Part shown: positions 34,919-43,854 of the stretch, piece after piece
Layout of the letters: the number at the start of each line of letters is the position of its first letter
Position numbering within the stretch: position 1 is the stretch's first letter
From: Terriglobus aquaticus
GTDB taxonomy: Bacteria > Acidobacteriota > Terriglobia > Terriglobales > Acidobacteriaceae
Assembly (NCBI RefSeq): GCF_025685415.1
Contig: NZ_JAGSYB010000001.1
Location: 4,030,001-4,094,000 of the forward strand
Length of the DNA stretch: 64,000 nt
Direction of reading: 5' to 3'
Translations under genes and position numbers: made by a program
The notes under the pieces: generated by a model
The model's input: only the letters and a program-made list of their open reading frames with translations
Database searches by the model: none
Told to the model about the DNA's origin: nothing

Positions 34919-36073
34919 ATGCCCAACGAGTCATCGAAGGCCCAGATCCGAGCTCTGACGGGCCTGCGCGGTATCGCCGCGGCGTTTGTGGTTGTGTATC
35001 ACTTCCTGTCTACGCATCATTTCTCGCACAATCCCGCGAACAACATCCTGCAGCACGGGTACCTGACCGTGGATCTGTTCTTTGTGTTGAGCGGGTTTGT
35101 CATGGCGCTGAACTACGGGAAGCTGTTTGCACAGGGCTTCTCACGGCATGCCTATGCAGGCTTTCTGTGGCGCAGAATCGCGCGAGTGTACCCGCTGTAC
35201 CTGGTCATGACGGTAACGGCCTTCATCATCTTCTCGACCGGCTTGGTGGTGTTCCGACCGGAGCATCCGTTGTGGCGCCTCCTGATCAGCAATCTTTTGA
35301 TGGTGCAGGCGTGGGGCGTGGATTGGAGCCTGGACTTTCCGGGCTGGTCGATCAGTACCGAGTGGGCAGCGTACTTGCTGTTTCCAGTGCTGTTCGCTGT
35401 CACCATGAAGCGGCGTTGGGGAGCGGCTATTGCTGCCGGATGCGCTTCGCTGGCCGCTTTGGGAGCGCTCTGCCTCTACGTTGGTCCGCTTGCGCCCCGC
35501 GAACCCGCGAATGCCTTACTGAATCTGTGGTTCTATTTCGATGGATTGCCGGTTGTTCGGTGCCTTGCGGGCTTCACGCTGGGCATTCTCACGTTTCGCG
35601 TTTTCGGAACCGGGTGGGGACAGCGATTCGCTCGCCACCAGGTCACGGCTGTCACCCTCATTCTGGTTCTTCTGGCCATGCTGGTCGTGCCGAAAACTGA
35701 CTTCGCTATCGTCGCTTTGTTTCCGCTTCTGATCCTGAGCCTTGCCGCGGATGCTACGGCGCCAGCGCGTGCACTCACGTCGCGGCCGCTGTATTTCCTT
35801 GGCGAGATCTCTTACAGCGTGTACCTGGTGCACGGTCTGATTGCCCCTTGGGTGATCGACCTCGCTGCGTACCTTCCGAGTCACCACGTCGGGCATCCTC
35901 GGCTTGTCGCCGCGGCATTTGGAATCGCTGCAACAAGCCTGGTGTCCGTGGCCGCCTACCGCTGGATCGAGGTTCCTGGACGGAGATGGGGACGAAAGTT
36001 CTTCGAACCAGCTCGTGCGAACCGGGCGAGTGACCAGAGGAGAGAACTTCGCGCGGAGCCAAGCGGTCTTTAG
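34919..36073 (+). CDS. OafA/YrhL-type membrane acyltransferase (acyltransferase 3 family)
   Basis: 384 residues with about ten hydrophobic spans. The N-terminal signature ALTGLRGIAAAFVVVYHF contains the conserved His. RRIARVYPLYLVMT supplies the conserved Arg pair, and SWSISTEWAAYLLFP-like and GEISYSVYLVHGLI stretches are typical of the family. These enzymes O-acetylate or succinylate surface polysaccharides and antibiotics on the inner membrane. No polysaccharide cluster is adjacent, so the acceptor is unknown. It is divergent from mfd and convergent with the DUF3857 pair. Confidence 0.92.
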   Translation: MPNESSKAQIRALTGLRGIAAAFVVVYHFLSTHHFSHNPANNILQHGYLTVDLFFVLSGFVMALNYGKLFAQGFSRHAYAGFLWRRIARVYPLYLVMTVTAFIIFSTGLVVFRPEHPLWRLLISNLLMVQAWGVDWSLDFPGWSISTEWAAYLLFPVLFAVTMKRRWGAAIAAGCASLAALGALCLYVGPLAPREPANALLNLWFYFDGLPVVRCLAGFTLGILTFRVFGTGWGQRFARHQVTAVTLILVLLAMLVVPKTDFAIVALFPLLILSLAADATAPARALTSRPLYFLGEISYSVYLVHGLIAPWVIDLAAYLPSHHVGHPRLVAAAFGIAATSLVSVAAYRWIEVPGRRWGRKFFEPARANRASDQRRELRAEPSGL

Positions 36074-36139
36074 ATTGGCCGCCGGAGTTGACGCGGCGGG
36101 CTCGCTTCTTTTCGCGGCCGCCCGCCTCCGATTTGCAAG

Positions 36140-38155
36140 CTACTGAAGCGAAGCCTTCTCAGTCGATGCGCGTTTCAGGATCACTGCATTTTGGTCCTTC
36201 TGCTCCATGCTGCTGTAGAAGGCGCGCAGATCGTTGTACTCGTTCAGAGGGTAGTAGAACTCGCCGATGCTGAGGTTGCGCCAGATGGTTACGCTGGTCG
36301 CGTCCTGCTTACTGCTTTGTGAGTAAATGGCGTATGTCTTGAACTCGACACGGTCGTTCTTCGGAACGGATTCCAAGGTATAGCCGGCGGGTAAGGTGAT
36401 GCGCATGGCGTCCTGGATGCTTTCCGGGTACTGGAAGTAGACGGGCTGGTCGCGGTGTTCGTGCGGAAAGGTGGTGTGCTTATTCGCGACAAAGATGTCG
36501 CTGGGCAGGATGACACGCGAGCCCGCGGGCGTGCCCAGATGTCCCTCTACGCCGAATAGGACTTTCAGCGGCTGATCGGGGTCGGTCAGATTTTCAACCG
36601 CGCGGACTGTGACCTCGGTTCCCCCTGGCATCATGTGCTCCAGGTGGGTCTTGAGTTGTTCGCGCAACTCGTCGTTGTCAGTTCGCAGGGCGCGCTGGCG
36701 CCATACCGTGGCTGGGCTGCCCTGCCAGGTCATCGTCACAGTCCCGCTCATGGCACCTGTCTCTTGCAGTTTCAGGTCCGCCACCCGAGTCGTGCGCGAG
36801 AACTTGTAGGTGTCCATCATTGTCTGGACAAGAGCGGTTTCCTTGTCTTTCTGGCGGACGCCGCCGGAAAAGGTGTGCTCCCACGCAAGGTGACCGAAGG
36901 TGGTATAGGGAGTGCCGGGGTCGAAGAAGTGGTCCGCGCCGTTGTAGTTCACAATGGCGATCTCGTCGCGCAACTGTCCCATCTCAAGCCAGTTCGCGTC
37001 GACCAGGCTGCGGCTACGGTCGCCGGAGATCATGAGTGACGCATTCATGCCGGCGGCACGCGCCAGCGCGACGAACACGCGGGTGATCTCATCACTGGAG
37101 CCGCGCTTGTGCAGGAGCACGTCTTCCGCGGACTTTACCTGCTTCAGACCTTCCTGCTTGTCTTCTGCGGAGTCGTGTCGGCGAGTGTAATCGGTGTTCT
37201 GAAGCTTCTGAGTCAGCGCATACAGTTTGCGCAGCTTGTCCTCGTCCGTGGTCGCGCCGGCAATGGTTTCCTGCGCCGTCTTTCGGACAAAGTCGCTGTT
37301 GCCGATGAACTTATTCGCATCGCTGGACCAGTACTTGCCCTCGGTGTTCCAGAATTCCTGCGGTGTGTGGTACGGAGAGTAGTAGAAGTCCACGTGGTAC
37401 ATGGCACTGCCCGAGGGGGGCATGTATTCCTCGGAGCTGAAGGCCGGGATGTCGTGCAGATCCAGCTCCAGCACGCGCTTGCCGCTTGCCAGCACCGTGT
37501 TCTTGATTTGCTGGCCGGCTGGAAGAACCGGATGCCAAACAAGCGTGTTCACCAGCGATTCACGTCCTCCGCGGCCGACGCTGAACATGTCGTGCTGTGT
37601 GGGGCGCCACAGGAAGTGCGCCTTGCGGATGTAGAGGTCCTCGTCCTGCACATCCCAGAAGGGCTGCTGATAGTAGCGATCGTCCCACCGCAGCTTGTAG
37701 CGGTACTCGATAATGCTGCCCACCTGGACGGCTGGCATGCTGAACACCTTGCCGCGAAAGGAATCCGTCTTTGTCTTTTCCAGCACCTTCTCGTAGGGCT
37801 TGCCGGTGAACGGGACGATCGTGCCGTCCGGTTGGATCGTGCGGCCCGCGACCTCGTCCACGGTCCAGCCGCCACCGTCGCGGCGCCGGTCGAAGATGAT
37901 GCGCACGTCGCCCAGGTCCTTGCCCGCTTCCGTCAGAATCTTGATGCGTTTGTAAAAGGAGCGCATGTGGTTGTCGTCGTCGCAAAGCTCGTCCACATTG
38001 AGCACGACAGCCTTGGCTCCCGGCTGTTCCGGAAGGCTGGTCATCTTCAGCTCTTCGGGCGTTGGGGCGATCCATGCCTGCGCCCGCACCAGGGTTGCGG
38101 AGCAAGCGAGCGCGGTGGCGAGCAGGGCGGCGGGAACAAGGCGGCGGGACAACAT
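36140..38155 (-). CDS. secreted DUF3857 / transglutaminase-like protein, second of a tandem pair
   Basis: 671 residues. Signal peptide MLSRRLVPAALLATALACSATLVRAQA. The DUF3857 domain is at about 60-220 (RIIFDRRRDGGGWTVDEVAGRTIQPDGTI, IIEYRYKLRWDDRYYQQPFW). A transglutaminase-like middle follows at about 290-440 (DKLRKLYALTQKLQ, GSSDEITRVFVALARAAGMNASLM), where the usual catalytic Cys position near GSSDE shows no cysteine, then a DUF2569-like beta C-terminus. An AGGAG ribosome binding site precedes the ATG. It lies 34 bases downstream of a paralogue. Confidence 0.87.
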   Translation of the reverse strand: MLSRRLVPAALLATALACSATLVRAQAWIAPTPEELKMTSLPEQPGAKAVVLNVDELCDDDNHMRSFYKRIKILTEAGKDLGDVRIIFDRRRDGGGWTVDEVAGRTIQPDGTIVPFTGKPYEKVLEKTKTDSFRGKVFSMPAVQVGSIIEYRYKLRWDDRYYQQPFWDVQDEDLYIRKAHFLWRPTQHDMFSVGRGGRESLVNTLVWHPVLPAGQQIKNTVLASGKRVLELDLHDIPAFSSEEYMPPSGSAMYHVDFYYSPYHTPQEFWNTEGKYWSSDANKFIGNSDFVRKTAQETIAGATTDEDKLRKLYALTQKLQNTDYTRRHDSAEDKQEGLKQVKSAEDVLLHKRGSSDEITRVFVALARAAGMNASLMISGDRSRSLVDANWLEMGQLRDEIAIVNYNGADHFFDPGTPYTTFGHLAWEHTFSGGVRQKDKETALVQTMMDTYKFSRTTRVADLKLQETGAMSGTVTMTWQGSPATVWRQRALRTDNDELREQLKTHLEHMMPGGTEVTVRAVENLTDPDQPLKVLFGVEGHLGTPAGSRVILPSDIFVANKHTTFPHEHRDQPVYFQYPESIQDAMRITLPAGYTLESVPKNDRVEFKTYAIYSQSSKQDATSVTIWRNLSIGEFYYPLNEYNDLRAFYSSMEQKDQNAVILKRASTEKASLQ

Positions 38156-38189
38156 GGGGCAGGCTCCTGGAAGGTGTTGCAGTGGTGCG

Positions 38190-40217
38190 CTAGTTCTTCT
38201 TGAGGACGGCGGTGCGTTGCTCGTCGGTGTTGATGATGCGGCTCAGCTCTTCCACATCGCCGTAGCGGTCGGGTGGAAGCGTGATCTGGCGAACGGTGAG
38301 GGTGCGGTCGTACTTGAGCTTGTTGCCTTCGGCCGTGACCTTGCTGGTGTAACTGGCAAAGCCGGAGTTGTAATGGAGCGGTTCGGGGAGCTCGTCGACG
38401 GCGTAGCCGGCAGGCAGTTCGATCTCGATGTTGTCGTGGACCTCGCGCGTGCTGCCCAGGTCGATGGGCACGCTGCGCTTGCGACCGAGCTCGGCACGGT
38501 CAAGCCCAAAGCTCTCGTTGCCCAGCACACGCGGGCGCACCATCAGCAGCGGGCCGGCGGCTTGCGCATAGTTGGGCGCGGTAAGGTCGTAGCTGAGCAG
38601 GAAGGGACGGGAGAGATCGGAGTCGTTCGTCACCTTCAAGTTCGCTAATTGGAACGAGGACAGATCCTCCGCGGCGAGGCGCTCAACGTACTTGGTTGAA
38701 CGCGCCGCGTCGGCGCTGGCGAAGTGCATGCGGTAGTCGGCCGCAATGTCGCCCTGGCGGCTCTCGCGGATGTTGCCGGTCAGCCCACCATCATCGCGCA
38801 GCTTGTACATCTCGGTGCGATTCACGCGGTTGCGCTCCGGCGGCAGCACCGGGATGCGGATGGCCTGGCTGTCGGCACCATCGATCAGCAGAGCGTCGCT
38901 GCCCTGCAGGTTGCTCTCCACATCGCCAAAGGGCGTCTTTTCCCAGGTTGGATCGAAGATCAGGAAGCGCTTGCCAGACTTGGCGGTGACTACGCTGTAC
39001 ATCTCGCGCGGCTTGTAGCCTGCGGGCAGTTCGATGGCGGCGATCATGTGATTGCCGATAATGGAGGGTGCGTCCTGCGCGACCACATCGCGATCGGTAT
39101 GCACCATTACCCAGGTGGACCGGATACCGACTGCCTGCAGCATCGCGCTGAGCAGTGTGGCTTTGTCCTTGCAGTCACCGTAGCGGGCGCGGAAGATGTC
39201 GGCCGCGGGATGCGGCTGGTTGCCGCCGATGCCGATTTCGATCGCTACGTAGCGGATGTTTCCCTGCACGTAGTCGGCAATCGCTTCCACGCGGTCGCGG
39301 AAGTCCGTCTTGCCGGCGACGAGTTCCTGTGCCTTGGCGGTGATGGCGGCATCCGGCTTGTTGCGGTCGTGCGCTAGCGCCTCAAACCAGATGCCGATGT
39401 CCTTCCAGTCGCTGCGCAGTGGCGGGTACTGCGTTGCGTTGGGCCCGAGATAGAAGACGTCAAGCCGCGAAGCCTGGCTGAACTCTGAGGGCGCCATGCG
39501 AATGTGTTCGTGGCGCAAGGCCGGCAGCTCAGAAGCCTGCCAGAGCGTGCGGCCCTTCTCCAGATCGACCGGCTGGCTTGTCGGTTTGCCCTTCCACGCG
39601 GAGGTAAGGGTGTAGCCGGCGGGCAGGTTGACGGTGAGTGTTTCTTTTAGAACTGGTATGTCCTCTTCCGGGATCCAGACGATCTCGTTTTCATAGGGCC
39701 GTTCTTCGCGTTCATATTCCACGGCGGCGATGGAACCGGCATCGATGGCCGGCGGTGTACCGATGCGGGCACGCTGGTCGCTATACAGCTCGAACCCGCT
39801 CCAGTCGCTTACATCGCTCAGCTCGTTATCTTTGGGAGCGTACTCATGACCGCTCGCGTCCATGCTCCAGATGTGCATGGACCGCAGCTTCTGCGCGTTG
39901 CTGAAGCTGGCCGCCATGGTGGCGTACTTGCGGCCTTGCGGGCGCAGCACTTTCACCACGCGCCGAACGTGATCGACGCGGGTGCCGTCGGGCGTAACGG
40001 TGTAGGTGTGATCGTCCAGCAGAACAACAGCGTCGGTGCGGGGCGGGTAGGCGCGCAGCGGTTGCGTGGCGGCCTGGCGCACCCAGTCGGGCACCTGGTC
40101 TTTGGCCATGGCCGGAGCAGTTACGGCCGCGCACAGGGCGAGCGGAGCCAGGGCGCGAACGCCCCGGCTTCCTCGAAGATTGCGGCAGACCTGGAAGGCA
40201 GAAAAGCAGGACAGCAA
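38190..40217 (-). CDS. secreted DUF3857 / transglutaminase protein, first of a tandem pair
   Basis: About 675 residues. A hydrophobic export signal ends at LAPLALCAAVTAPAMA. DUF3857 follows (YTVTPDGTRVDHVRRVVKVL, IDAGSIAAVEYEREERPY). The transglutaminase core is intact, with the likely catalytic Cys in ARYGDCKDKATLLSAML and the His/Asp region around FLIFDPTWEKTPFGD. The start is uncertain: TTG 40217 has GGAG seven bases upstream, while ATG 40271 would add 18 residues but has no ribosome binding site. The paralogue downstream seems to lack the catalytic Cys, so the two may work as an active/inactive pair. The substrate is unknown. Confidence 0.87.
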   Translation of the reverse strand: MLSCFSAFQVCRNLRGSRGVRALAPLALCAAVTAPAMAKDQVPDWVRQAATQPLRAYPPRTDAVVLLDDHTYTVTPDGTRVDHVRRVVKVLRPQGRKYATMAASFSNAQKLRSMHIWSMDASGHEYAPKDNELSDVSDWSGFELYSDQRARIGTPPAIDAGSIAAVEYEREERPYENEIVWIPEEDIPVLKETLTVNLPAGYTLTSAWKGKPTSQPVDLEKGRTLWQASELPALRHEHIRMAPSEFSQASRLDVFYLGPNATQYPPLRSDWKDIGIWFEALAHDRNKPDAAITAKAQELVAGKTDFRDRVEAIADYVQGNIRYVAIEIGIGGNQPHPAADIFRARYGDCKDKATLLSAMLQAVGIRSTWVMVHTDRDVVAQDAPSIIGNHMIAAIELPAGYKPREMYSVVTAKSGKRFLIFDPTWEKTPFGDVESNLQGSDALLIDGADSQAIRIPVLPPERNRVNRTEMYKLRDDGGLTGNIRESRQGDIAADYRMHFASADAARSTKYVERLAAEDLSSFQLANLKVTNDSDLSRPFLLSYDLTAPNYAQAAGPLLMVRPRVLGNESFGLDRAELGRKRSVPIDLGSTREVHDNIEIELPAGYAVDELPEPLHYNSGFASYTSKVTAEGNKLKYDRTLTVRQITLPPDRYGDVEELSRIINTDEQRTAVLKKN

Positions 40218-40388
40218 GGCGTATCTCCATGGCAAAACGGCCGCTGGATATCTGCGGCTTGCCAAAGGCATGGGTATTTGAGTGCGATAAGAAATACACC
40301 AACACGAACGGCGGTGCAAGAAAGAAAGTCGGGGTTGGCGCTTACAGAGAGGTCGCTCCGGCTAGACCGTTCCCGTGCCGGGACTCAG

Positions 40389-40394
40389 TAAAAT
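40389..40394 (+). promoter_or_regulatory. -10 box of gatB (leaderless arrangement)
   Basis: TAAAAT six bases before the gatB ATG. The GGAAAT between them is too close to the ATG to act as a ribosome binding site. Confidence 0.4.
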
Positions 40395-40400
40395 GGAAAT

Positions 40401-41882
40401 ATGGCCGTCGCAACCCTGCTTTCGCCCGACATTTTGGAAAAGTACCAGCCCGTAATCGGGTTGGAGGTCCACGTACAACTGCTGACCCGGACCAAGGCAT
40501 TTTGCGGCTGCATCAACCAGTACGGTGGTGACCCCAACACGCACTGCTGCCCCGTGTGCCTGGGGCTGCCGGGCGCGCTGCCTGTGCTGAACCGGCAAGC
40601 GGTAGAGTTTGCGGTGCTGGCCAGCTCCGCGCTGCACTGCACGGTGAACGAAGACAGCGTATTTGCGCGCAAGAACTACTTTTATCCCGACTCGCCGAAG
40701 GGCTATCAGATTTCGCAGTTCGACAAGCCGCTGGCGGAGAACGGATACATCGATGTGCCGGCGGATGGCGGTGGCATTCGCCGCATCGGCATTACGCGCC
40801 TGCACATGGAAGAGGACGCGGGGAAAAGCATTCACGACGGCTTTGCCGATTCGGCGACGCGCACATACATCGATTTGAACCGCTGCGGAACGCCGCTGGT
40901 CGAAATTGTGAGCGAGCCCGATCTGCGCAGCGCCGACGAAGCGTACGAGTACCTGACGCGGCTGAAGGAAATCCTGCTGTACACCGGCGTGAGCGACTGC
41001 AACATGGAAGAGGGATCGCTGCGCTGCGACGCCAACGTGAGCGTGATGCTGAAGGGTGCGAAGGAGTACGGCACCAAGGCGGAAGTGAAGAACGTGAATT
41101 CGTTCCGCTTCATTCGTGACGCGATCAAGTACGAGATCGAGCGGCAGGTTGAGGTGGTAGAGTCCGGCCAGCGCGTAAAGCAGGAGTCGCGGCTGTACAA
41201 CTCCGGCGAGGGCCGCACCTACTCCATGCGCAGCAAGGAAGAGGCGCACGACTACCGTTACTTTCCGGAACCAGATCTGCCCGCGCTGCACGTGGATGCG
41301 GCCTGGAAGGCGGAGATACTGAAGGCGTTGCCGGAGCTGCCGGAGCCGCGCCGCAAGCGGCTGCAAGAGGAGTACGGCATCTCCGAACAGGACGCAGCAA
41401 CCTTCGCCAGCGAGCGCAGCTTTGCTGACACGTTTGAAGCGGCGGCGAAGCAGGCGAAGTCGCCCAAGCGTGTGGCCAACGTGCTGCTGGGTGAGTTGAT
41501 GGGCCGCCTGAACGCCGCAAAGCTGACGCTGGCGGAGTCGCCGGTGAGCATGGCCGGCGCGGTACAGGCGGCGGACCTGCTGGAAGAGGGCAAGCTGTCA
41601 TCGAAGCAGTTGAAGGGCTTGTTCGATATCGCGTTCGAAAAGAGCGAGGACTTTGCCGCGGTCTATGAGCGTGAGAAGCCGCAGCAAATCAGCGATACGG
41701 GCGCCATCGAAACGATGATCGACGAGGTGATCGCGGCGAACCCGAAACAAGTGGAGCAGTTCAAGGGTGGCAAGACGACCGTGAGCGCGTTCTTTGTGGG
41801 CCAAGTAATGCGCCTGTCAAAGGGTCAGGCGAATCCTGGGCTTCTGAATGAGCTGGTAGTGAAGAAGCTGAATGCGGCGTAG
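40401..41882 (+). CDS. gatB: aspartyl/glutamyl-tRNA amidotransferase subunit B
   Basis: 493 residues. GatB is the kinase/tRNA-binding subunit of GatCAB, which converts Glu-tRNA-Gln and Asp-tRNA-Asn to the amidated forms. Signatures: YQPVIGLEVHVQLLT, a zinc site with cysteines in AFCGCINQYGGDPNTHCCPVCLGLPG, FYPDSPKGYQISQFDKPL, MEEGSLRCDANVS, and the C-terminal YqeY-like helical tail (ETMIDEVIAANPKQVEQFKGGK). gatA and gatC are not in this window. Confidence 0.97.
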   Translation: MAVATLLSPDILEKYQPVIGLEVHVQLLTRTKAFCGCINQYGGDPNTHCCPVCLGLPGALPVLNRQAVEFAVLASSALHCTVNEDSVFARKNYFYPDSPKGYQISQFDKPLAENGYIDVPADGGGIRRIGITRLHMEEDAGKSIHDGFADSATRTYIDLNRCGTPLVEIVSEPDLRSADEAYEYLTRLKEILLYTGVSDCNMEEGSLRCDANVSVMLKGAKEYGTKAEVKNVNSFRFIRDAIKYEIERQVEVVESGQRVKQESRLYNSGEGRTYSMRSKEEAHDYRYFPEPDLPALHVDAAWKAEILKALPELPEPRRKRLQEEYGISEQDAATFASERSFADTFEAAAKQAKSPKRVANVLLGELMGRLNAAKLTLAESPVSMAGAVQAADLLEEGKLSSKQLKGLFDIAFEKSEDFAAVYEREKPQQISDTGAIETMIDEVIAANPKQVEQFKGGKTTVSAFFVGQVMRLSKGQANPGLLNELVVKKLNAA

Positions 41883-41891
41883 CCGGGTGCG

Positions 41892-42230
41892 ATGGCACAG
41901 TCTCAGAGACAGGTCTTTCTGGCGGTGCTGGCGGGTGCGTTGATGGCATCGTGCCTGTTCAACCCGGCAGGGTTTTCTGCACTTCTGTTCGTCGCTGGTG
42001 GAGTGCGCAATGTGTACGTGTTCGCGCTGTCGAGTGCCTATGTATTGAGCTTTGCACTTGGCCTTTGGCAGCTACGAAGGGCGTTCAAACAAGGCGCAGA
42101 GGTTACGCGGAAGAGCGTCGTGGCAGCGACGGTGCTCACGCTCGCCTTGCTGCTGCCGCAGTGGCTCTACACTGCTGCGCCGCTCATCGTTGGCTATCTG
42201 GGAATGCCACGTAGAGTGACGCCGTATTGA
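41892..42230 (+). CDS. small integral membrane protein, unknown
   Basis: 112 residues with about three hydrophobic spans (VFLAVLAGALMASCLF, ALLFVAGGVRNVYVFALSSAYVLSFALGLW, VVAATVLTLALLLPQWLY) and a charged loop (LRRAFKQGAEVTRKS) between the second and third. I recognise no family. It starts nine bases after the gatB stop, so it is probably read from the same message. No function can be inferred. Confidence 0.6.
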   Translation: MAQSQRQVFLAVLAGALMASCLFNPAGFSALLFVAGGVRNVYVFALSSAYVLSFALGLWQLRRAFKQGAEVTRKSVVAATVLTLALLLPQWLYTAAPLIVGYLGMPRRVTPY

Positions 42231-42316
42231 AGCTGCACCCTGAAAGTGCTTGAGCCAGCCGCATAACCTAGCTGGCCAACCAAACAGCCAACAATGATCT
42301 GCATCACACATCCGTG

Positions 42317-43807
42317 ATGCGCCGCGCCCTGCAGTTGCTTCGACTCTCACCGCTCCTGCTGGTTGCAGGGTGCTTTCATCACGCGGGTACCAGCGAGCGC
42401 ATCGCGCGCGACATGGGTGTGGTGCCGCAGAACACCGTGCTGCTGTCGCAGATGATGCGCGAGCTGTCGGCGGAGCCGGGCTTCACCGAACAGTTGTTGC
42501 AGCAGTTCGATTCAGGATCGAAGAATGGCCTGCCGTTTACGCCGGAGCTGTTCGACACCTTCCGCAAGATTATTCTTGGTAAGGACTGGCAGGGGCTGGA
42601 CCGCTTTCCGGGGTGGACGATTCATCGCGTAACGCAGACGGTGAATGCGGGACAAGGTGTCTTGAGCAAGATCTCACCGCCAGGTGGGGACGTGCTGAAG
42701 GTGGACCTGGGGGAGTACAAGCTCGATGTGCCGGGGACGGTGTCGCTCGACAAACCGTCGACGCTGCCGGGATTCAGCGACAAAGGCCTGGTGACTCCGC
42801 TGGGGCACGACGTGGTGCATGGCGATGGTGCCGATCCGGATCTGGCGCCGATGCACTCGGAAAGTGCGCGCCTCGCTGAGGTGCTGAACCGACTCTCGCT
42901 GAACAGCTTCAATCCGCCGCAGGGCAAGGCAACCGCGCCGTTCACGGTGGAGTTGGGTGGCACGAAGGCGACTGCGCCAGAGCAGTTGATTGTTGCGCTG
43001 CAACAGACCGGGCACACCGTCACGGTGGGCGATGCGCGATACTTCGCGAACTTCGGACATTTCCACTACAAGGGCCAGGACGTCGAGATGCCGTTCTGGC
43101 TTGATACGGGCTTGCGTGTGCCACCGGGACATCCTTGGCAGCGCTCGCGCAAGTACCTCATCCCGGTGTCGCACGCGGAATACGAGTGGGTTGTGCGCGG
43201 GCCGAAGATCAACGCCGATGTGACGTTCTACTTCGGTATCGACGGGCACGCCGAATTCCGCACCAACGACCAGTTGAACCAGGCGTGGGTGCTGAAGCGG
43301 GTAGCGCATGAGTACACCAATGCGCAAGCCGTGGAAGTGACGCGGCTGACCGGGTCGGTGCTGCGCGCGTATGCGTACCTGCACACGGCGCATCCCGCGC
43401 TGCCCTTTGGCGGCTACTACACGCTGGGCGTGTGCCAGGATGTGGTCGCGGCGATCGAGCAGAAGATGACGGGCAAGACAACGATCTTCCCGAACACCGC
43501 CGACACGAAGTACTTTCACGATCAGCCGGACGCGGAAGTATTTCAGTTGATGAATGCGATTCCAAAGGACACGGAAGGCAAGCCGCCAGCGCCGGAACGC
43601 ATCTTCGGATCGCTGCCGACGAGCGACTTCGGCAAGCTGACTGTTCCTGGGTTGCGGGAGGATACGGAGCGCACCTACGATGCGTGGCAGCGTGGGCACT
43701 TGTACCGCCGTCGCAACCTGGGGCGCTGGATCAGCTACGGAGGTATCGTGCTGGCCACGATCGTGGTTGCGGCACTTGCAATTTCGCGCCGACGCCGCGC
43801 GGCGTAG
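42317..43807 (+). CDS. unrecognised lipoprotein with C-terminal membrane span
   Basis: 496 residues. A type II signal peptide with lipobox LVAGC (Cys19) suggests lipid anchoring. A second anchor is the C-terminal span ISYGGIVLATIVVAALAI followed by RRRRAA. The long middle is soluble, with no motif I recognise. It contains alternating beta-like stretches (PFTVELGGTKATAPEQLIVALQQTGHTVTVGD, RKYLIPVSHAEYEWVVRG, INADVTFYFGIDGHAEFR) and a helical part (RVAHEYTNAQAVEVTRLTGSVLRAYAYLH). The basic C-terminal end would be cytoplasmic, so the protein may be tethered twice. Confidence 0.75.
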   Translation: MRRALQLLRLSPLLLVAGCFHHAGTSERIARDMGVVPQNTVLLSQMMRELSAEPGFTEQLLQQFDSGSKNGLPFTPELFDTFRKIILGKDWQGLDRFPGWTIHRVTQTVNAGQGVLSKISPPGGDVLKVDLGEYKLDVPGTVSLDKPSTLPGFSDKGLVTPLGHDVVHGDGADPDLAPMHSESARLAEVLNRLSLNSFNPPQGKATAPFTVELGGTKATAPEQLIVALQQTGHTVTVGDARYFANFGHFHYKGQDVEMPFWLDTGLRVPPGHPWQRSRKYLIPVSHAEYEWVVRGPKINADVTFYFGIDGHAEFRTNDQLNQAWVLKRVAHEYTNAQAVEVTRLTGSVLRAYAYLHTAHPALPFGGYYTLGVCQDVVAAIEQKMTGKTTIFPNTADTKYFHDQPDAEVFQLMNAIPKDTEGKPPAPERIFGSLPTSDFGKLTVPGLREDTERTYDAWQRGHLYRRRNLGRWISYGGIVLATIVVAALAISRRRRAA

Positions 43808-43854
43808 GCAGACCAGGGCAGCGGCCGCAAGGCCGCATTACAGGGAGAACGGCA

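Noticed and set aside
43821-43836. Small hairpin GCGGCC-GCAA-GGCCGC after the lipoprotein gene
   Set aside because: The stem is only six pairs, no T run follows, and it lies just before the ribosome binding site of the next gene.
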